Shown: positions 52,536 to 62,900 of the stretch, in pieces
How the letters are laid out: every line of letters begins with the position of its first letter
How positions within the stretch are numbered: the first letter of the stretch is position 1
Assembly (NCBI RefSeq): GCF_002078015.1
Contig: NZ_LWBP01000254.1
Coordinates: 186,001-250,000, forward strand
Direction: 5' to 3'
DNA from: Niastella populi
GTDB taxonomy: Bacteria > Bacteroidota > Bacteroidia > Chitinophagales > Chitinophagaceae
DNA: 64,000 nt
The notes under the pieces: model-generated
Told to the model about the DNA's origin: nothing
The model's input: the letters and a program-made list of their open reading frames with translations, nothing else
Databases searched by the model: none
Made by a program: the position numbers and the translations under genes

Positions 52536-53225
52536 ATGGCAGATTTACGAATGCGAGGGTTTCAGTCGATACCACCGGTGATAAAAAACCTTGTTATTGC
52601 AAATGCATTGTTCTTTGTTGCGGAGTTAACTTTTGGCAACCCGTTTATTAATACGCTGGCGCTTCATTATTATCAATCACCTGAATTTGGCGTATGGCAG
52701 TTTCTGACCCATATGTTCCTGCACAGTTCATTCTGGCATATTGCCATAAATATGCTTATCCTGTGGATGTTCGGTTCAACACTTGAAGATATCTGGGGCG
52801 GCAAACGTTTCCTGATCTTTTACCTGTTGTGCGGTTTGGGCGCAGCCGTAGTGCTTTTAGGTGCTTATACCGTAGAGATCAACCTGCTTATGAACCGGGT
52901 TAACGAGCGGTCGATCACTGAGGGTGAATATTATGCAAGAGCGGCCCGTATTCTGCATAGCACGGCCGTTGGGGCTTCGGGGGCCATTAATGGCGTAATG
53001 GTGGCCTTTGCTTACCTGTTTCCCAATTCACCGGTATATTTATATTTTGTTTTTCCGATAAAGGTAAAGTACCTGGTGATCGGTTATTTTCTGCTCGATC
53101 TGTTTGGCGGTATTAACCCAACGCAAGGCGACAATGTAGCCCATTTTGCCCACGTTGGCGGCGCTATCGTTGGTTTAATTTTAGTAATAACAATGAATAA
53201 ATCGAACCGGCGAACGTTTTATTGA
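52536..53225 (+). CDS. rhomboid intramembrane serine protease (active type)
   Basis: 229 residues with about six membrane helices. Catalytic S148 in VGASGAINGVM and H206 in AHFAHVGGAIVG form the rhomboid dyad; WHIAINMLILWMFG is the family's L1-loop/TM2 stretch. Cleaves membrane proteins within the bilayer; targets unknown. It is followed by a second rhomboid lacking the Ser. Confidence 0.92.
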   Translation: MADLRMRGFQSIPPVIKNLVIANALFFVAELTFGNPFINTLALHYYQSPEFGVWQFLTHMFLHSSFWHIAINMLILWMFGSTLEDIWGGKRFLIFYLLCGLGAAVVLLGAYTVEINLLMNRVNERSITEGEYYARAARILHSTAVGASGAINGVMVAFAYLFPNSPVYLYFVFPIKVKYLVIGYFLLDLFGGINPTQGDNVAHFAHVGGAIVGLILVITMNKSNRRTFY

Positions 53226-53388
53226 CAGCCTGCAACTTTAACAACGCTTTAGCTGTTAAAATAAGGAGGTGGAACCCGGTTTGCCTCTTAAATACACCTC
53301 GCCGATGCGCCTGAGCCTTAACCAAAGGGCTCACATAGCGTAAAGGCTGGAAGTTGAAGGATTTTGTAAATTCATTAAAACTTGTTCA

Positions 53389-54315
53389 GTGCTACGAGAA
53401 GATAGGTATAGGAAAAGGATCGGTCTGGGCCAGGATGGGAATTCACTGGTGCTGCTAGTTGGTGCAATTGCCATCATCTTCTGTATTTTCAAATTCATAT
53501 GGCTTGTTTATAACATAGCCGAAAGGGACCTGTCCGCATACGATAAGAATATCTTCAACTGGCTGGTGGTACCCGGCAATATAGAAACAATGCTGTCCCG
53601 GCCGTGGACGCTGCTTTCCTTTATGTTCATGCACAGCGATGTGTGGGATGTGCTGGGAAACCTGTTGTGGTTATGGGCATTCGGGTATATTTTTCAGGAC
53701 ATTACCGGTAATAAAAAGCTTTTCCCGGTTTTCATCTATGGCAGCGTAGGCGCCGGAATACTTTTTTTGTTGAGTTACAATCTTTTTCCGCAATTGGCGC
53801 CCATGCGCACAGGGGTAACCCTGGTGGGCGCTACCGCCGGCATTATGGCCATTGCCGTGGCGGCTACTTCACTGGCGCCCGACTACCGGATCTTCCCCAT
53901 GATCAATGGAGGCATCCCGTTGTGGATTTTGACCGTATTATACCTTGTGATAGATATTGGATTGATAGCTGCACAGAAAAAGCAACCAGGTCATTTCGCG
54001 CACCTGGCTGGCGCCGGTGTTGGCTTTTTGTTTGTTTATCAAATGCGCCGCGGCAACGACTGGAGCAATTGGATGAATAACTTCTTTGATTGGGTGAGTA
54101 ACCTGTTCAACCCCGACAGGCAAAGCTGGAAGAAAACAGCTAAAACCGATCTTCACTATAACGCCAGGGGAACCCAACCATACAAAAAGATACCCAATAT
54201 AACCCAGAAAAGGATTGATGAAATTTTAGATAAAATCAATCAACAAGGCTATCGTTTTCTCACCGATGAAGAAAAAGACATTCTGAAACGGGCGGCGGAA
54301 GATGAAGAATTGTAA
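53389..54315 (+). CDS. rhomboid-family protein lacking the catalytic Ser (probable pseudoprotease)
   Basis: 308 residues from a GTG at 53389. About six membrane helices in the rhomboid pattern (SDVWDVLGNLLWLWAFG). The GxSG motif reads VGATAGIM: T149 replaces the Ser and Ala replaces the following Gly, while the His (H205, GHFAHLAGAGVG) is kept. The soluble C-terminal tail (about 225-308) ends in RIDEILDKINQQGYRFLTDE, resembling tails seen on Bacteroidota rhomboids. Probably non-proteolytic, perhaps a binding or regulatory partner. Confidence 0.88.
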   Translation: MLREDRYRKRIGLGQDGNSLVLLVGAIAIIFCIFKFIWLVYNIAERDLSAYDKNIFNWLVVPGNIETMLSRPWTLLSFMFMHSDVWDVLGNLLWLWAFGYIFQDITGNKKLFPVFIYGSVGAGILFLLSYNLFPQLAPMRTGVTLVGATAGIMAIAVAATSLAPDYRIFPMINGGIPLWILTVLYLVIDIGLIAAQKKQPGHFAHLAGAGVGFLFVYQMRRGNDWSNWMNNFFDWVSNLFNPDRQSWKKTAKTDLHYNARGTQPYKKIPNITQKRIDEILDKINQQGYRFLTDEEKDILKRAAEDEEL

Positions 54316-54323
54316 TTTTAAAT

Positions 54324-55460
54324 ATGGCCCGGTTTGTTAGAACATTCTCAAAGCGGTTATGCATTATATTGAACGTGGTTATCGCGGGTCTTTTCCTGAT
54401 AGCCTGCGCCAATGCCTGGCTGCATCCTTCAAAATGGTGGTTTTTTTCATTGCTGGGACTCGGGTTCCCGGTATTGCTCCTCTTTTTATTTGCTTTCCTC
54501 GTATTCTGGCTGATCTTCCGCTCAAAATGGGCCATGCTTTCTGCCCTTGTTCTGCTCATCGGTTTAGGGAACATCCGTGTTTTTTTAGGCCTTCATTTCG
54601 CCACATCCTATAAACCTGAAAAAGAAAAAGGCGCGCTGCGGATCCTGACCTGGAATGTGCATTGGTTCGATGAGCATAACAAAAAGATCAAAGAGCGCAA
54701 GGATTACCGGAAAAAGATGATCGATTTCATAAAGGAACAGAATGCCGATGTGCTGTGTTTTCAGGAGTTCCTCGAGTTGGGAAAATCGTTCACTTCCAGT
54801 AATACCAATGCCATTGTACAACTTAATTATCCATACTATTACCGCGTTATCGATTATGGCCAGGCAAGCGGCGGCCGCTTTCAGGCCGGGGTGGCCATTT
54901 TTTCGCGTTTTCCCATTACTGATACCCAGCGGGTGCGGTATCCCGACCCGGCCAATTTACGGGCGGCCGAAAGTTTGATCTCGGCCGATGTGCTGGTAAA
55001 CGGCAAAAAAGTAAGGATCTATACCACCCACCTGCAATCTGTTCTGTTCCAGAAGAACGACTACCGCAATATCGAGATCATAAAATCGGCCAACGACAGC
55101 ATGGTGGCTGCCTCGCGCTCAATTGTCAAAAAACTGCGGCAGGGTTATTCCTTTCGCGGCGACCAGGCCGACCTGGTGCGTGGTAAGCTCGATAGCTGTC
55201 CTTACCCCGAGATCATTTGCGGCGATTTTAACGACGTGCCCAATAGCTATGCCTACTTCAAAATAAAAGGAAACCGCCAGGATGTTTTTGTGAGAAAAGG
55301 CTACGGCATCGGCCGCAGTTTCGCCGCCGTATCGCCTACCCTGCGCATCGATTATATTTTGGCCGACAGAGCCTTCGATGTGCTGCAGTATAACCGGTTC
55401 CTGGTGCCCTGGTCGGATCATTACCCGGTGGTGGCCGATCTGAAGCTGGCTGAGGAATAA
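54324..55460 (+). CDS. membrane-anchored endonuclease/exonuclease/phosphatase (EEP) protein
   Basis: 378 residues. Three N-terminal membrane helices (about 12-95) precede a complete EEP domain: LRILTWNVHWFDE, VLCFQEFLE, TTHLQS, ICGDFNDVPNS, and SDHYPVVADL at the end. Starts 8 bp after the rhomboid-like gene, so they are probably co-transcribed. Such proteins may be phosphodiesterases acting outside the cytoplasm; the substrate is unknown. Confidence 0.88.
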   Translation: MARFVRTFSKRLCIILNVVIAGLFLIACANAWLHPSKWWFFSLLGLGFPVLLLFLFAFLVFWLIFRSKWAMLSALVLLIGLGNIRVFLGLHFATSYKPEKEKGALRILTWNVHWFDEHNKKIKERKDYRKKMIDFIKEQNADVLCFQEFLELGKSFTSSNTNAIVQLNYPYYYRVIDYGQASGGRFQAGVAIFSRFPITDTQRVRYPDPANLRAAESLISADVLVNGKKVRIYTTHLQSVLFQKNDYRNIEIIKSANDSMVAASRSIVKKLRQGYSFRGDQADLVRGKLDSCPYPEIICGDFNDVPNSYAYFKIKGNRQDVFVRKGYGIGRSFAAVSPTLRIDYILADRAFDVLQYNRFLVPWSDHYPVVADLKLAEE

Positions 55461-55653
55461 ATGGACCGACTACCGGTTGAATGGTGTCAGTTCGGTGTTA
55501 AGGCGTGAAACGTGAAACGGCAAAACGTGAAATGCGCGAATTTTGTAATTCATTTACAACCCCGCACAGCCCGAAAGTTATTGCCACTTGCGCTTCTCCC
55601 TTTCACCCTTCACAGCCTGCCCCGATGAAGTGAAGGTTCGACGTTTCACGACC
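55461..55653. repeat. 351-bp gap to cysS: heptamer inverted-repeat element
   Basis: Left words from 55504: CGTGAAA, CGTGAAA, CGGCAAA, ACGTGAA. Right words from 55594: TTCTCCC, TTTCACC, CTTCACA, then CGTTTCACG at 55642-55650, the exact inverse of CGTGAAACG at 55504-55512. An open frame at 55588-55782 runs through the repeat and is not believed. The cysS promoter follows. Confidence 0.75.
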
Positions 55654-55683
55654 TTGGTTTTATCGCAAATACCCCTATATTTG
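55654..55683 (+). promoter_or_regulatory. probable cysS promoter
   Basis: TTGG at 55654-55657, 18 bp, then TATATTTG at 55676-55683 (TAnnTTTG). Leaves a leader of about 120 nt. Confidence 0.5.
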
Positions 55684-55811
55684 AAATATGATCCATTTCT
55701 TCACACATTCCTGTTGTTGCTGATTCAATTCGCCGTTCTGGCGGGATACATTTATTTTTGCATCTACCGGCTTTTATTTTAACTATCATCAGACTGATTT
55801 AATGATTTTTT

Positions 55812-57308
55812 ATGAGTGAACTCAAAGTCCTGAATTCATATACAAGGCAGAAAGAAGTGTTTAAACCTATCACACCCGGCCATGTGGGATTGTACGTGTG
55901 CGGACCAACCGTGAGCGGTGAAAGCCACCTCGGCCATGCGCGGCCGTATGTAACCTTCGACGTCATTTACCGGTACCTGATGCATCTCGGTTATAAGGTG
56001 CGTTATGTACGAAATATCACCGATGCCGGCCACTTTGAAGAAGAAGGGCGGGAAGCGGAAGATAAGATCGCCAAAAAAGCGGTGCTCGAAAAACTGGAAC
56101 CCATGGAGCTGGTGCAGAAGTATACCAACCTTTTTCACTGGGGCATGAAACAGCTCAATAACCTCGATCCCAGCATAGAGCCTACCGCCACCGGCCATAT
56201 TGTTGAACAGATAGAAATGATCAAAAAGATCATAGAAGAAGGGTACGCGTATGAAATAAACGGCTCGGTGTATTTCGATGTAAAAAAGTATGCAGAGGGT
56301 TACCCATATGGCAAACTGAGCGGCCGGGTGATGGATGACCTGCTCGAAACTACCCGTGAGCTGGAAGGCCAGGATGAAAAACGGAATAAACAGGATTTTG
56401 CCTTATGGAAAGCGGCGCCCGAAGAACATATTATGCGTTGGGTAAGCCCATGGGGCGAAGGGTTCCCCGGCTGGCATATCGAATGCTCGGCCATGAGCAC
56501 CAAATACCTCGGCAGTGAATTCGATATCCATGGCGGTGGTATGGACCTCCAGTTCCCACATCATGAAAGCGAGATCGCCCAAAGTACTATCTGCAATAAA
56601 CATGTGCCGGCGCGATATTGGTTGCATAACAACATGATCACTATCAATGGCCGCAAAATGGGTAAGAGCTATAACAATGTGATCAAGCTGACGGAGCTGT
56701 TCAGCGGCGACCATCCGTTGCTTGAAAAAGCTTATACCGGGCCAACCATTCGCTTTTTCATTTTGCAAACCCATTACCGCAGCACGCTCGATTTCAGCAA
56801 TGAAGCCCTGCAGGCATCGGAAAAAGGATTGAAACGCCTGTGGGAAGCATATGAAGTATTGGGTAAGCTCGATGTGAGCGGGCTGAAGGCCGAAGCTGGC
56901 GATGCAGCGCTGGATGAAAAAATAACAAAGCTGCTACTTGAGCTGGATGAATTCATGAACGATGACTTCAATACTGCCAAAGTGCTGGCCAATATGTTTG
57001 AACTGGTACCTGTTATCAATTCAATAAAGGATAAACATATTGCTCCCAATGCGCTGAGCGCTGGCACTATGGAGTTACTGCAGAAATATTTTAAAACATA
57101 CATTGAAGATATCCTGGCGTTAAATGGCGACGTGGAAAAAGAAGATGGTAAACTGGAAGGGGTGATCGGGTTGTTGATAGAAATAAGAAAAGAGGCCAAG
57201 GCCAGAAAAGACTACGCCACCTCCGACAAGATCCGTCAGCAGTTGCAGCAACTGGGCATTTTATTGAAAGATGAGAAAGATGGCGGAATGAGTTATTCGT
57301 ATTCGTAA
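55812..57308 (+). CDS. cysS: cysteinyl-tRNA synthetase
   Basis: Charges tRNA-Cys. 498 residues, class I. The HIGH motif is HLGH ([15 protein letters not shown]); the KMSKS motif appears as KMGKSYNN; zinc ligands are in [10 protein letters not shown] and WHIECSAM with [20 protein letters not shown]-like helical C-terminus follows. Its own terminator lies just downstream. Confidence 0.97.
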   Translation: MSELKVLNSYTRQKEVFKPITPGHVGLYVCGPTVSGESHLGHARPYVTFDVIYRYLMHLGYKVRYVRNITDAGHFEEEGREAEDKIAKKAVLEKLEPMELVQKYTNLFHWGMKQLNNLDPSIEPTATGHIVEQIEMIKKIIEEGYAYEINGSVYFDVKKYAEGYPYGKLSGRVMDDLLETTRELEGQDEKRNKQDFALWKAAPEEHIMRWVSPWGEGFPGWHIECSAMSTKYLGSEFDIHGGGMDLQFPHHESEIAQSTICNKHVPARYWLHNNMITINGRKMGKSYNNVIKLTELFSGDHPLLEKAYTGPTIRFFILQTHYRSTLDFSNEALQASEKGLKRLWEAYEVLGKLDVSGLKAEAGDAALDEKITKLLLELDEFMNDDFNTAKVLANMFELVPVINSIKDKHIAPNALSAGTMELLQKYFKTYIEDILALNGDVEKEDGKLEGVIGLLIEIRKEAKARKDYATSDKIRQQLQQLGILLKDEKDGGMSYSYS

Positions 57309-57316
57309 GAATACAA

Positions 57317-57517
57317 CTTCAGGCTTCAGGAAATTTATCAGGTGCGTCAACCCGATGATCGGGCAGGGCGCACCTTTTTTATTTAGCCGTTTGCCTCCGG
57401 TTCTCCCATGCAACGGTATGAAGTAATTGTATTGCGTATGGCCTGCAGCGGCAGCCTGAAGCAATTTTGCCTTCAGCTCTCAGCCTTGGGTTTTCAACCC
57501 GCTGCCTGTAGCTGTAT
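57317..57517. repeat. heptamer element (between cysS and mnmD)
   Basis: Left: CTTCAGG, CTTCAGG (57317-57330). Right, from 57469: GCCTTCA, GCTCTCA, GCCTTGG, GTTTTCA, ACCCGCT, GCCTGTA, GCTGTAT, seven words in register. The cysS terminator lies between the arms. The convergent mnmD gene ends at 57538. Confidence 0.65.
57340..57380 (+). terminator. terminator after cysS
   Basis: AGGTGCG (57340-57346) with CGCACCT (57369-57375), an inner stem CCCGAT/ATCGGG, then five or more T's. Confidence 0.85.
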
Positions 57518-57537
57518 TTAATTAGCACATTAGCAAA

Positions 57538-58215
57538 TTACTTTCGGCTTGCTCTTATCATCTCCCGTTTACCCGCCGGCCCGGCAATTTTTTCAACGCT
57601 GAACCCTGCTGCCAGCAGCGCGCGCCGAACATCTCCCTTGCTGCTGTAAGTGACAAGAATACCATCAGGCGCCAGGATGTTCAGCATGCGCTCAAACACC
57701 TCCTTTGTCCACAATTCAGGTTGCGCACTGGGTGCAAATGCATCGTAGTAGATGATGTTTACCGGCTCACCCGGTGTATAATCGGCAAGTAACGATCTTA
57801 TCTTTTTAAAGGAAAAGAAATTGGTAATGTGCTGGGTACTGTTCCATTCACCGGAATGTAAAGAGTCGAATACCGGTTGCCAGAAACCCTGTTCCAGGGC
57901 TGTGCAATAGTTCAGTTCCCGCGTAATTGACTGTTCAAGGGGAAATGCTTCTATCGTTTCATACATTATTTTCCGTTGCCGCCTTTTGGACTCCAGGATC
58001 GAAAGCAGGGCATTGAGCCCGGTGCCAAACCCCATTTCAAAAATTACACAACGGCTGGCAGATGTGTGCTTGTCAAGCCAGTACTTCAAACCCGATTCAA
58101 TAAAAACGTGCAACGATTCCTGAACAGCCCCATAAACCGAGTGGTAAGAAACTTCCCACTCGGGAATAGCTACAGAATGTGAACCATCTTTTGTAACGAT
58201 CAGATTTCGTTGCAT
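57538..58215 (-). CDS. mnmD: tRNA U34 methyltransferase MnmD
   Basis: Methylates nm5s2U34 of tRNAs; corresponds to the methyltransferase half of E. coli MnmC, without the oxidase half, as in many Bacteria. 225 residues: SAM-binding FEMGFGTGLNALL, then YYDAFAPSAQPELWTKEVFERM and LVTYSSKGDVRRALLAAGF, all family-like. A -7 box (TAATTTTG on the - strand, 58223-58230) ends 7 bp before the start, so the leader is very short. Confidence 0.9.
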   Translation of the reverse strand: MQRNLIVTKDGSHSVAIPEWEVSYHSVYGAVQESLHVFIESGLKYWLDKHTSASRCVIFEMGFGTGLNALLSILESKRRQRKIMYETIEAFPLEQSITRELNYCTALEQGFWQPVFDSLHSGEWNSTQHITNFFSFKKIRSLLADYTPGEPVNIIYYDAFAPSAQPELWTKEVFERMLNILAPDGILVTYSSKGDVRRALLAAGFSVEKIAGPAGKREMIRASRK

Positions 58216-58222
58216 AAGAAAA

Positions 58223-58230
58223 CAAAATTA
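58223..58230 (-). promoter_or_regulatory. -7 box of mnmD
   Basis: Reads TAATTTTG on the - strand, 7 bp before the start codon. Confidence 0.45.
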
Positions 58231-58282
58231 ACGGCTAAATTGCAATACCGCTAATGGCCTTGCTGTAAACCTACAAAATAAA

Positions 58283-58906
58283 ATGAGTCAGGAATATACC
58301 TTACACCTTTCGAAAGATAAAAAAATTAAAAAGCTCATTGAGCACCATGGTGCCTTCACCCTTACCAAACGAAAAAACGTTTGCATCTATCTCTGCGCCT
58401 CCATTATGAGCCAGCAACTTTCAACCAGGGTGGCAGACGTTATTTATCAACGGTTTTTGAACCTGTACGGCGGCAAAGAGCCAAAGCCTGAACAGATCAT
58501 CGATACCGCACCCGAAACGTTGCGCGCCATTGGGTTATCGAATGCCAAAACAGGTTACGTACAGAATGTAGCGCGTTTTGCTTTGGAACAGGGTATGGAC
58601 CAGCGCAAGCTGGGTAAAATGGATGATGAGGAAGTGATAACCTACCTGTCGCAGATTAAAGGTGTTGGCCGCTGGACGGTTGAAATGTTGCTGATGTTTG
58701 CCCTCGGCCGTGAAAATGTATTTGCCCTTGACGACCTTGGCATCCAGAATGCCATGATAGCCCTGTATAAGCTCGACCGCACCGATAAAAAACAATTCAG
58801 GGAAGATATGTTGCATGTAGCCAACAAGTGGAGCCCCTACCGTACTTATGCCTGCATGTACCTCTGGCGCTGGAAAGATAACCCGCCGCCATTGAAGAAC
58901 CGGTAG
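58283..58906 (+). CDS. DNA-3-methyladenine glycosylase, AlkA-like (HhH-GPD)
   Basis: Removes alkylated bases from DNA. 207 residues, lacking the extra N-terminal domain of the 282-residue E. coli AlkA. The helix-hairpin-helix is LSQIKGVGRWTVEMLLMFALG, and the following VFALDDLGIQNAM holds the catalytic Asp. Divergent from mnmD. A heptamer repeat starts right at its stop codon. Confidence 0.9.
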   Translation: MSQEYTLHLSKDKKIKKLIEHHGAFTLTKRKNVCIYLCASIMSQQLSTRVADVIYQRFLNLYGGKEPKPEQIIDTAPETLRAIGLSNAKTGYVQNVARFALEQGMDQRKLGKMDDEEVITYLSQIKGVGRWTVEMLLMFALGRENVFALDDLGIQNAMIALYKLDRTDKKQFREDMLHVANKWSPYRTYACMYLWRWKDNPPPLKNR

Positions 58907-58934
58907 GTCAATAAGCAATAGGCAATTGGCAATA
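58907..58934. repeat. heptamer repeat starting at the alkA-like stop
   Basis: GTCAATA, AGCAATA, GGCAATT, GGCAATA in exact register from the base after the TAG at 58904-58906. No inverted partner was found nearby. Confidence 0.8.
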
Positions 58935-59129
58935 GAAGAAAATGCTGTATGGTGCAATAATTTTTGAATGTTCCAAATAAGGCGCTGAGCCGTCTTATTC
59001 TACCATTCATCTATCCAAAACAGGGGGTGAGCCGGCTCTGCTGCCCTGTTACAGGAATGTAAAAGGCCGTTTGAAAGAACGCCGCCATTAAACTTTTGAC
59101 AGTAACAGGCTTCCCATGCAAAAAGAAAT

Positions 59130-59765
59130 ATGCGCAAGGGAATACTTTTAGGATTTATACTAATGGCCTGCTTTTACGAAAGCAATGCCCAGTATGGCCG
59201 TAGTTACGGCCGGGATCGCGAATACCGCCGCAGGCAGATCCGCGAGTTTCAAAACTTCAAACCGTCGCTCGATGTTTCCATTGGGTATGGCTTTCCCAAT
59301 CTCGACAAATACTTACTTGCCGACTTCTACAATTATTATCAGGGCAGCACCACCCGGTCGGGGCCGGTAATAGCAAGCATCGATTACCGCTTTACACCCC
59401 GTATGGCCATTGGCGTAATGGTGAACTATGGGAAGGTGAGCAGGCCGTATTATAATTATTACACGGGCGAACAGGATTTTACCGGCAGTATAACCAACGC
59501 CGCGGTATTATTGAACTTTACGCGTTATATGGGCATGTCGCAAAAGATAATGCCATATACCCGTACGGCAATTGGCATCAATACCGGTGAAAGTAAATAT
59601 TTGGCGGCTGATGGGTCAAAGGCTGCCGATACCGATGAGGGTTCTTCCCTGGCATACCAGGTTGGGTTGGGTGTTCAGTTCAACGCTACCAAACACGGCG
59701 GGTTCTTTGTTGAAGCGGGATATGGAAAATATATTGTGGCAGGCGGACTGAAGATGAGATTTTAG
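59130..59765 (+). CDS. hypothetical outer-membrane beta-barrel protein
   Basis: 211 residues with a signal peptide (MRKGILLGFILMACFYESNAQ), then an unusual Tyr/Arg-rich stretch (YGRSYGRDREYRRRQIREF). The rest reads as beta-barrel strands (LDVSIGYGFPNLDKYL, PVIASIDYRFTPRMAIGVMV, GFFVEAGYGKYIVAGGLKMRF at the end). Function unknown. It stands alone; its stop codon joins directly onto a heptamer element. Confidence 0.75.
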   Translation: MRKGILLGFILMACFYESNAQYGRSYGRDREYRRRQIREFQNFKPSLDVSIGYGFPNLDKYLLADFYNYYQGSTTRSGPVIASIDYRFTPRMAIGVMVNYGKVSRPYYNYYTGEQDFTGSITNAAVLLNFTRYMGMSQKIMPYTRTAIGINTGESKYLAADGSKAADTDEGSSLAYQVGLGVQFNATKHGGFFVEAGYGKYIVAGGLKMRF

Positions 59766-59925
59766 GCAATCGGCAATCGTGAAACGGCAAACCTCAGCGC
59801 GGCGTACGCCGGCAATCGGCTCGGATTTCGGGCGGCGCAAGAGCGTAAATAAATCCAAAATTTCGCGAGCCGTTTGCCGTTTCACGTCGCGAGGCCATTC
59901 ACGATTCACGATTGCCGTTCACGAT
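59766..59925. repeat. heptamer inverted-repeat element (whole gap between convergent genes)
   Basis: Left words start right after the stop: GCAATCG, GCAATCG, TGAAACG, GCAAACC (59766-59793). Right words from 59897: ATTCACG, ATTCACG, ATTGCCG, TTCACGA, ending at the jetC stop. CGTGAAACGGCAAA (59778-59791) has an exact inverse TTTGCCGTTTCACG (59873-59886). The largest, clearest copy. Confidence 0.85.
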
Positions 59926-62900
59926 TTATTGAAGCACCGCGGCGCCTTCTTCAACCTGTTCTTTCAATTGTTTAATAGTCATATTGTACAACACACTGTG
60001 GCGGTTTTGTACCCGTTGCACCAGGTGCACGTGGGCTATAAAGTTTTGAACGATCGCAATCTTGTCGCTTGGTGTTACCACCAGTAGTTGCAGGTGAAGC
60101 TGTTTACAAAGCTCCATGAGGTAGGTCGCTTTTTCTTCGTCCTGGTTACTGAAGCTTTCATCCACCGCAATAAAGCGAAGGCTCCGGCTGTTCTTTCCTT
60201 CGCGGGTAATACCAAACTGGTAAGCGATAGCGCTACATAAAATGGTATAGGTGAGCTGTGCTTTTTCACCACCCGACAACTGTCCCATTTGCCGGTAGGT
60301 TTTCTTCAGTTCGTCGGTATTGCGGAATTTTTCATCTGCCCAGAACTCGAACCAGTTACGTACATCCATTACCTTATTACGGTAGCTTTCGTTTTTATCA
60401 AGTTCGTCTATCAGCGGTTGAACTTTCTGGGTAAAGTGTTTCGATTTTTCCTCGAAGCTGCTTTGCTGCCAGTTGGCAGCCTGCGGCAATGCATCGAGCA
60501 GGCGGGCGCGAAACTCTTTGATATCCGTTCCGGCTCCCACCGGTCTCTTACCTAACTGAATATAGGTATCGGGCAGGCGGTTGAAGTTAATGCCGCTTAA
60601 CGATTGGTTCAGGCGGGTTACACTGTTATTGATATCGCGTTCCCATTTTTCCATTTCCTCGTTCAGTCCGCCGATCTTATACGTAATGGTGTCGTTGATA
60701 TAACTTTCAAAATCACGTTTGTATTTGGGCAGGTTCTCGTGCACCAGTTTTGCCAGCCAGTCGATGTATTCATTGGCATAAGCCGCATCTTCGGGCAGGT
60801 GTTGCACATCGCCATCCCATTCGGGCGAGAACTTGCTTTTTAATTCTGAAGAAGGGTTCTTGATGCGGTTGATACATTTGTTCAGCTGTGTTTCTTCGCG
60901 GTGCAATTCGTCTTTTTGCTTTTCGTGCAGTTTTAATTTCTCCTGCTTCAGCCCTTCATAAATTTCATCGATGTTATCGAGGGTAATGTTCGACAGCAGG
61001 TTCGCCTGTTGTTGCTGAAACTGTAGCAATCCGTCTTTATCGGTTTCATTGATGTGCTGTAATAGCGGTAGTATGGCATCCTGTTGCTGCTGGTATTGCT
61101 CAGCACGGTCTTTCAACCGGGTCTCATCTATCAGCAGTTGGGCGCGTTGTTTTTCCGCTTCTTCTTTTTTCTGTTGAATATCCAGCAACTGCGCTTTTAA
61201 ATTATCCAGCTCTTTATTGGCCTTGCGCAAACCGTTTATCTGTTCCTGCAGCTTGTGAATATCGCGTTGAACGCCGGCAATGTTCAGTTCGGCAAATCCT
61301 TTATGATCGCGAATACGGGTAATGGCATAGAATTGCTTTTGCAGCCGTTCATCCTTGCTTTTGCATTTATCAAGCGTTTCCCTGGCTTTCACCACCTGGT
61401 CGGCCAGCTGGTTGCGTTTCTTTATCAGGAATTCTTTTTTCTTTTCATTGTTCCAGCCCATCACGTACTTACCGGGGTCGTTCTTACCCGAACGGTCGTC
61501 TTTTTCATGGCGGCTTTTGTTTTTGATGAGGCCGTTCAGGGTAATGGCCTTGTCGTACCGGTCGAGCGCTTTTTCATCGTTGATACAAACGTGATCGTAA
61601 AACATAATGATCTGCTGCTCAACCCAGGCGCTTAGTTTGTTTTCAGAATAAAACTCCAGCTTATCGGCAACGGAGTCCTTTTCTGCATTCTGCATAATGG
61701 GGTTATCGGTAACATGATCATATACCAACCGTATACCAAGGTGGGTGTTGTTTACGTACCTGTTTACCTTTTTATAGTGTTTATCCGGTACCAGCAGCCG
61801 CAGGGCAAATGGGCGCAGTAGTTTTTCAAGTGCAGGCTGCCATTCCATTGAATCGGCGCGCACCTGCATCAGTTCGCCGCAAAAAGGAAGATCGTTCTGG
61901 TCGAGGTTCAGCGCATCGCAGATCTGTTTGCGAACGCTGATGAGGTTGGAGGGAATATTGTTTTTGCTTTGGATCAGATTGTTCAATTCATCTTCAATCT
62001 TCTTCTTATCGGCATCCCATTTGTCTTTATTACGTTTGGCCGTGTATTCATCTTCTTCATTGAGGCGTTGTTTGGTTTCCAGCTCAAGCCTTTTTCTGTT
62101 TACCTCTTTTATTATGCGGTTGTAAGCGGCTTCATCGCCAGGCGATTTTTCCTCAATATGCAATTCCTCGCACCAGTTCGTGAACTGCGCCAGGTTTTCG
62201 GTAGTTTCCAGTTTTTTCAACTCCAGTTCCTGTACTTCCTTTTCCAGGTTCTGCATACGTTGCCCGGCCTTGTTCTGATCTATCTGGTTCCTGATCACCC
62301 GCTCTTCTTCCTGCAGTTGGTCGTAAGTTAATTTTTGTACCTGCTGTTTTTGCTGAATATCTTTAATGGTGGCATTGCTTTCTTCAATGGCCTGTTGCAA
62401 TAATTCATTGCGGGTGTAACTGTTCCAGATGCGTGCTGTTTGCAGCAATTGTTCCGATTGTTCTATTTCGCTTTTTAACGAGTTGTACGCTTTGTAGTGC
62501 TGTTCAACCGGGGTCAACAACCGGATCTGTTCTTCTGCTTTTTCAATATTGCGCTGGGCATCGAGCAGGGTGGCCAGGTGTTTTTTCAGGTCCTGGAACG
62601 ATTCCTCCATATTGCGCGGCTCCAGCATGTGCATGCGAATAAACTCATCGAGGTTGCCCAGTACTTTTATCCCAACGGTTTGGTTGAACAGTTGTAAAGC
62701 CTGAACGCTTTGCATGCCGAGCACATGCACCAGTTGCTGGGCATATTTGCTGGCGGCATCGAACCATTCTATTTGTTTACGGGTGCCTTTGTTATAGCGT
62801 TGATCGAGCGATTTTTTCCATTGTCCGTTCAGGTCAAAAGGTTTGAAATCTTCATCTATGCGCAGCGGTTTATGGGCAATGCCAAAAAGCCTTTTCATAT

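Noticed and set aside
55588-55782. 64-codon open frame before cysS with a hydrophobic C-terminus
   Set aside because: Its first half is heptamer repeat and the cysS promoter lies inside it; no sign of a real start.
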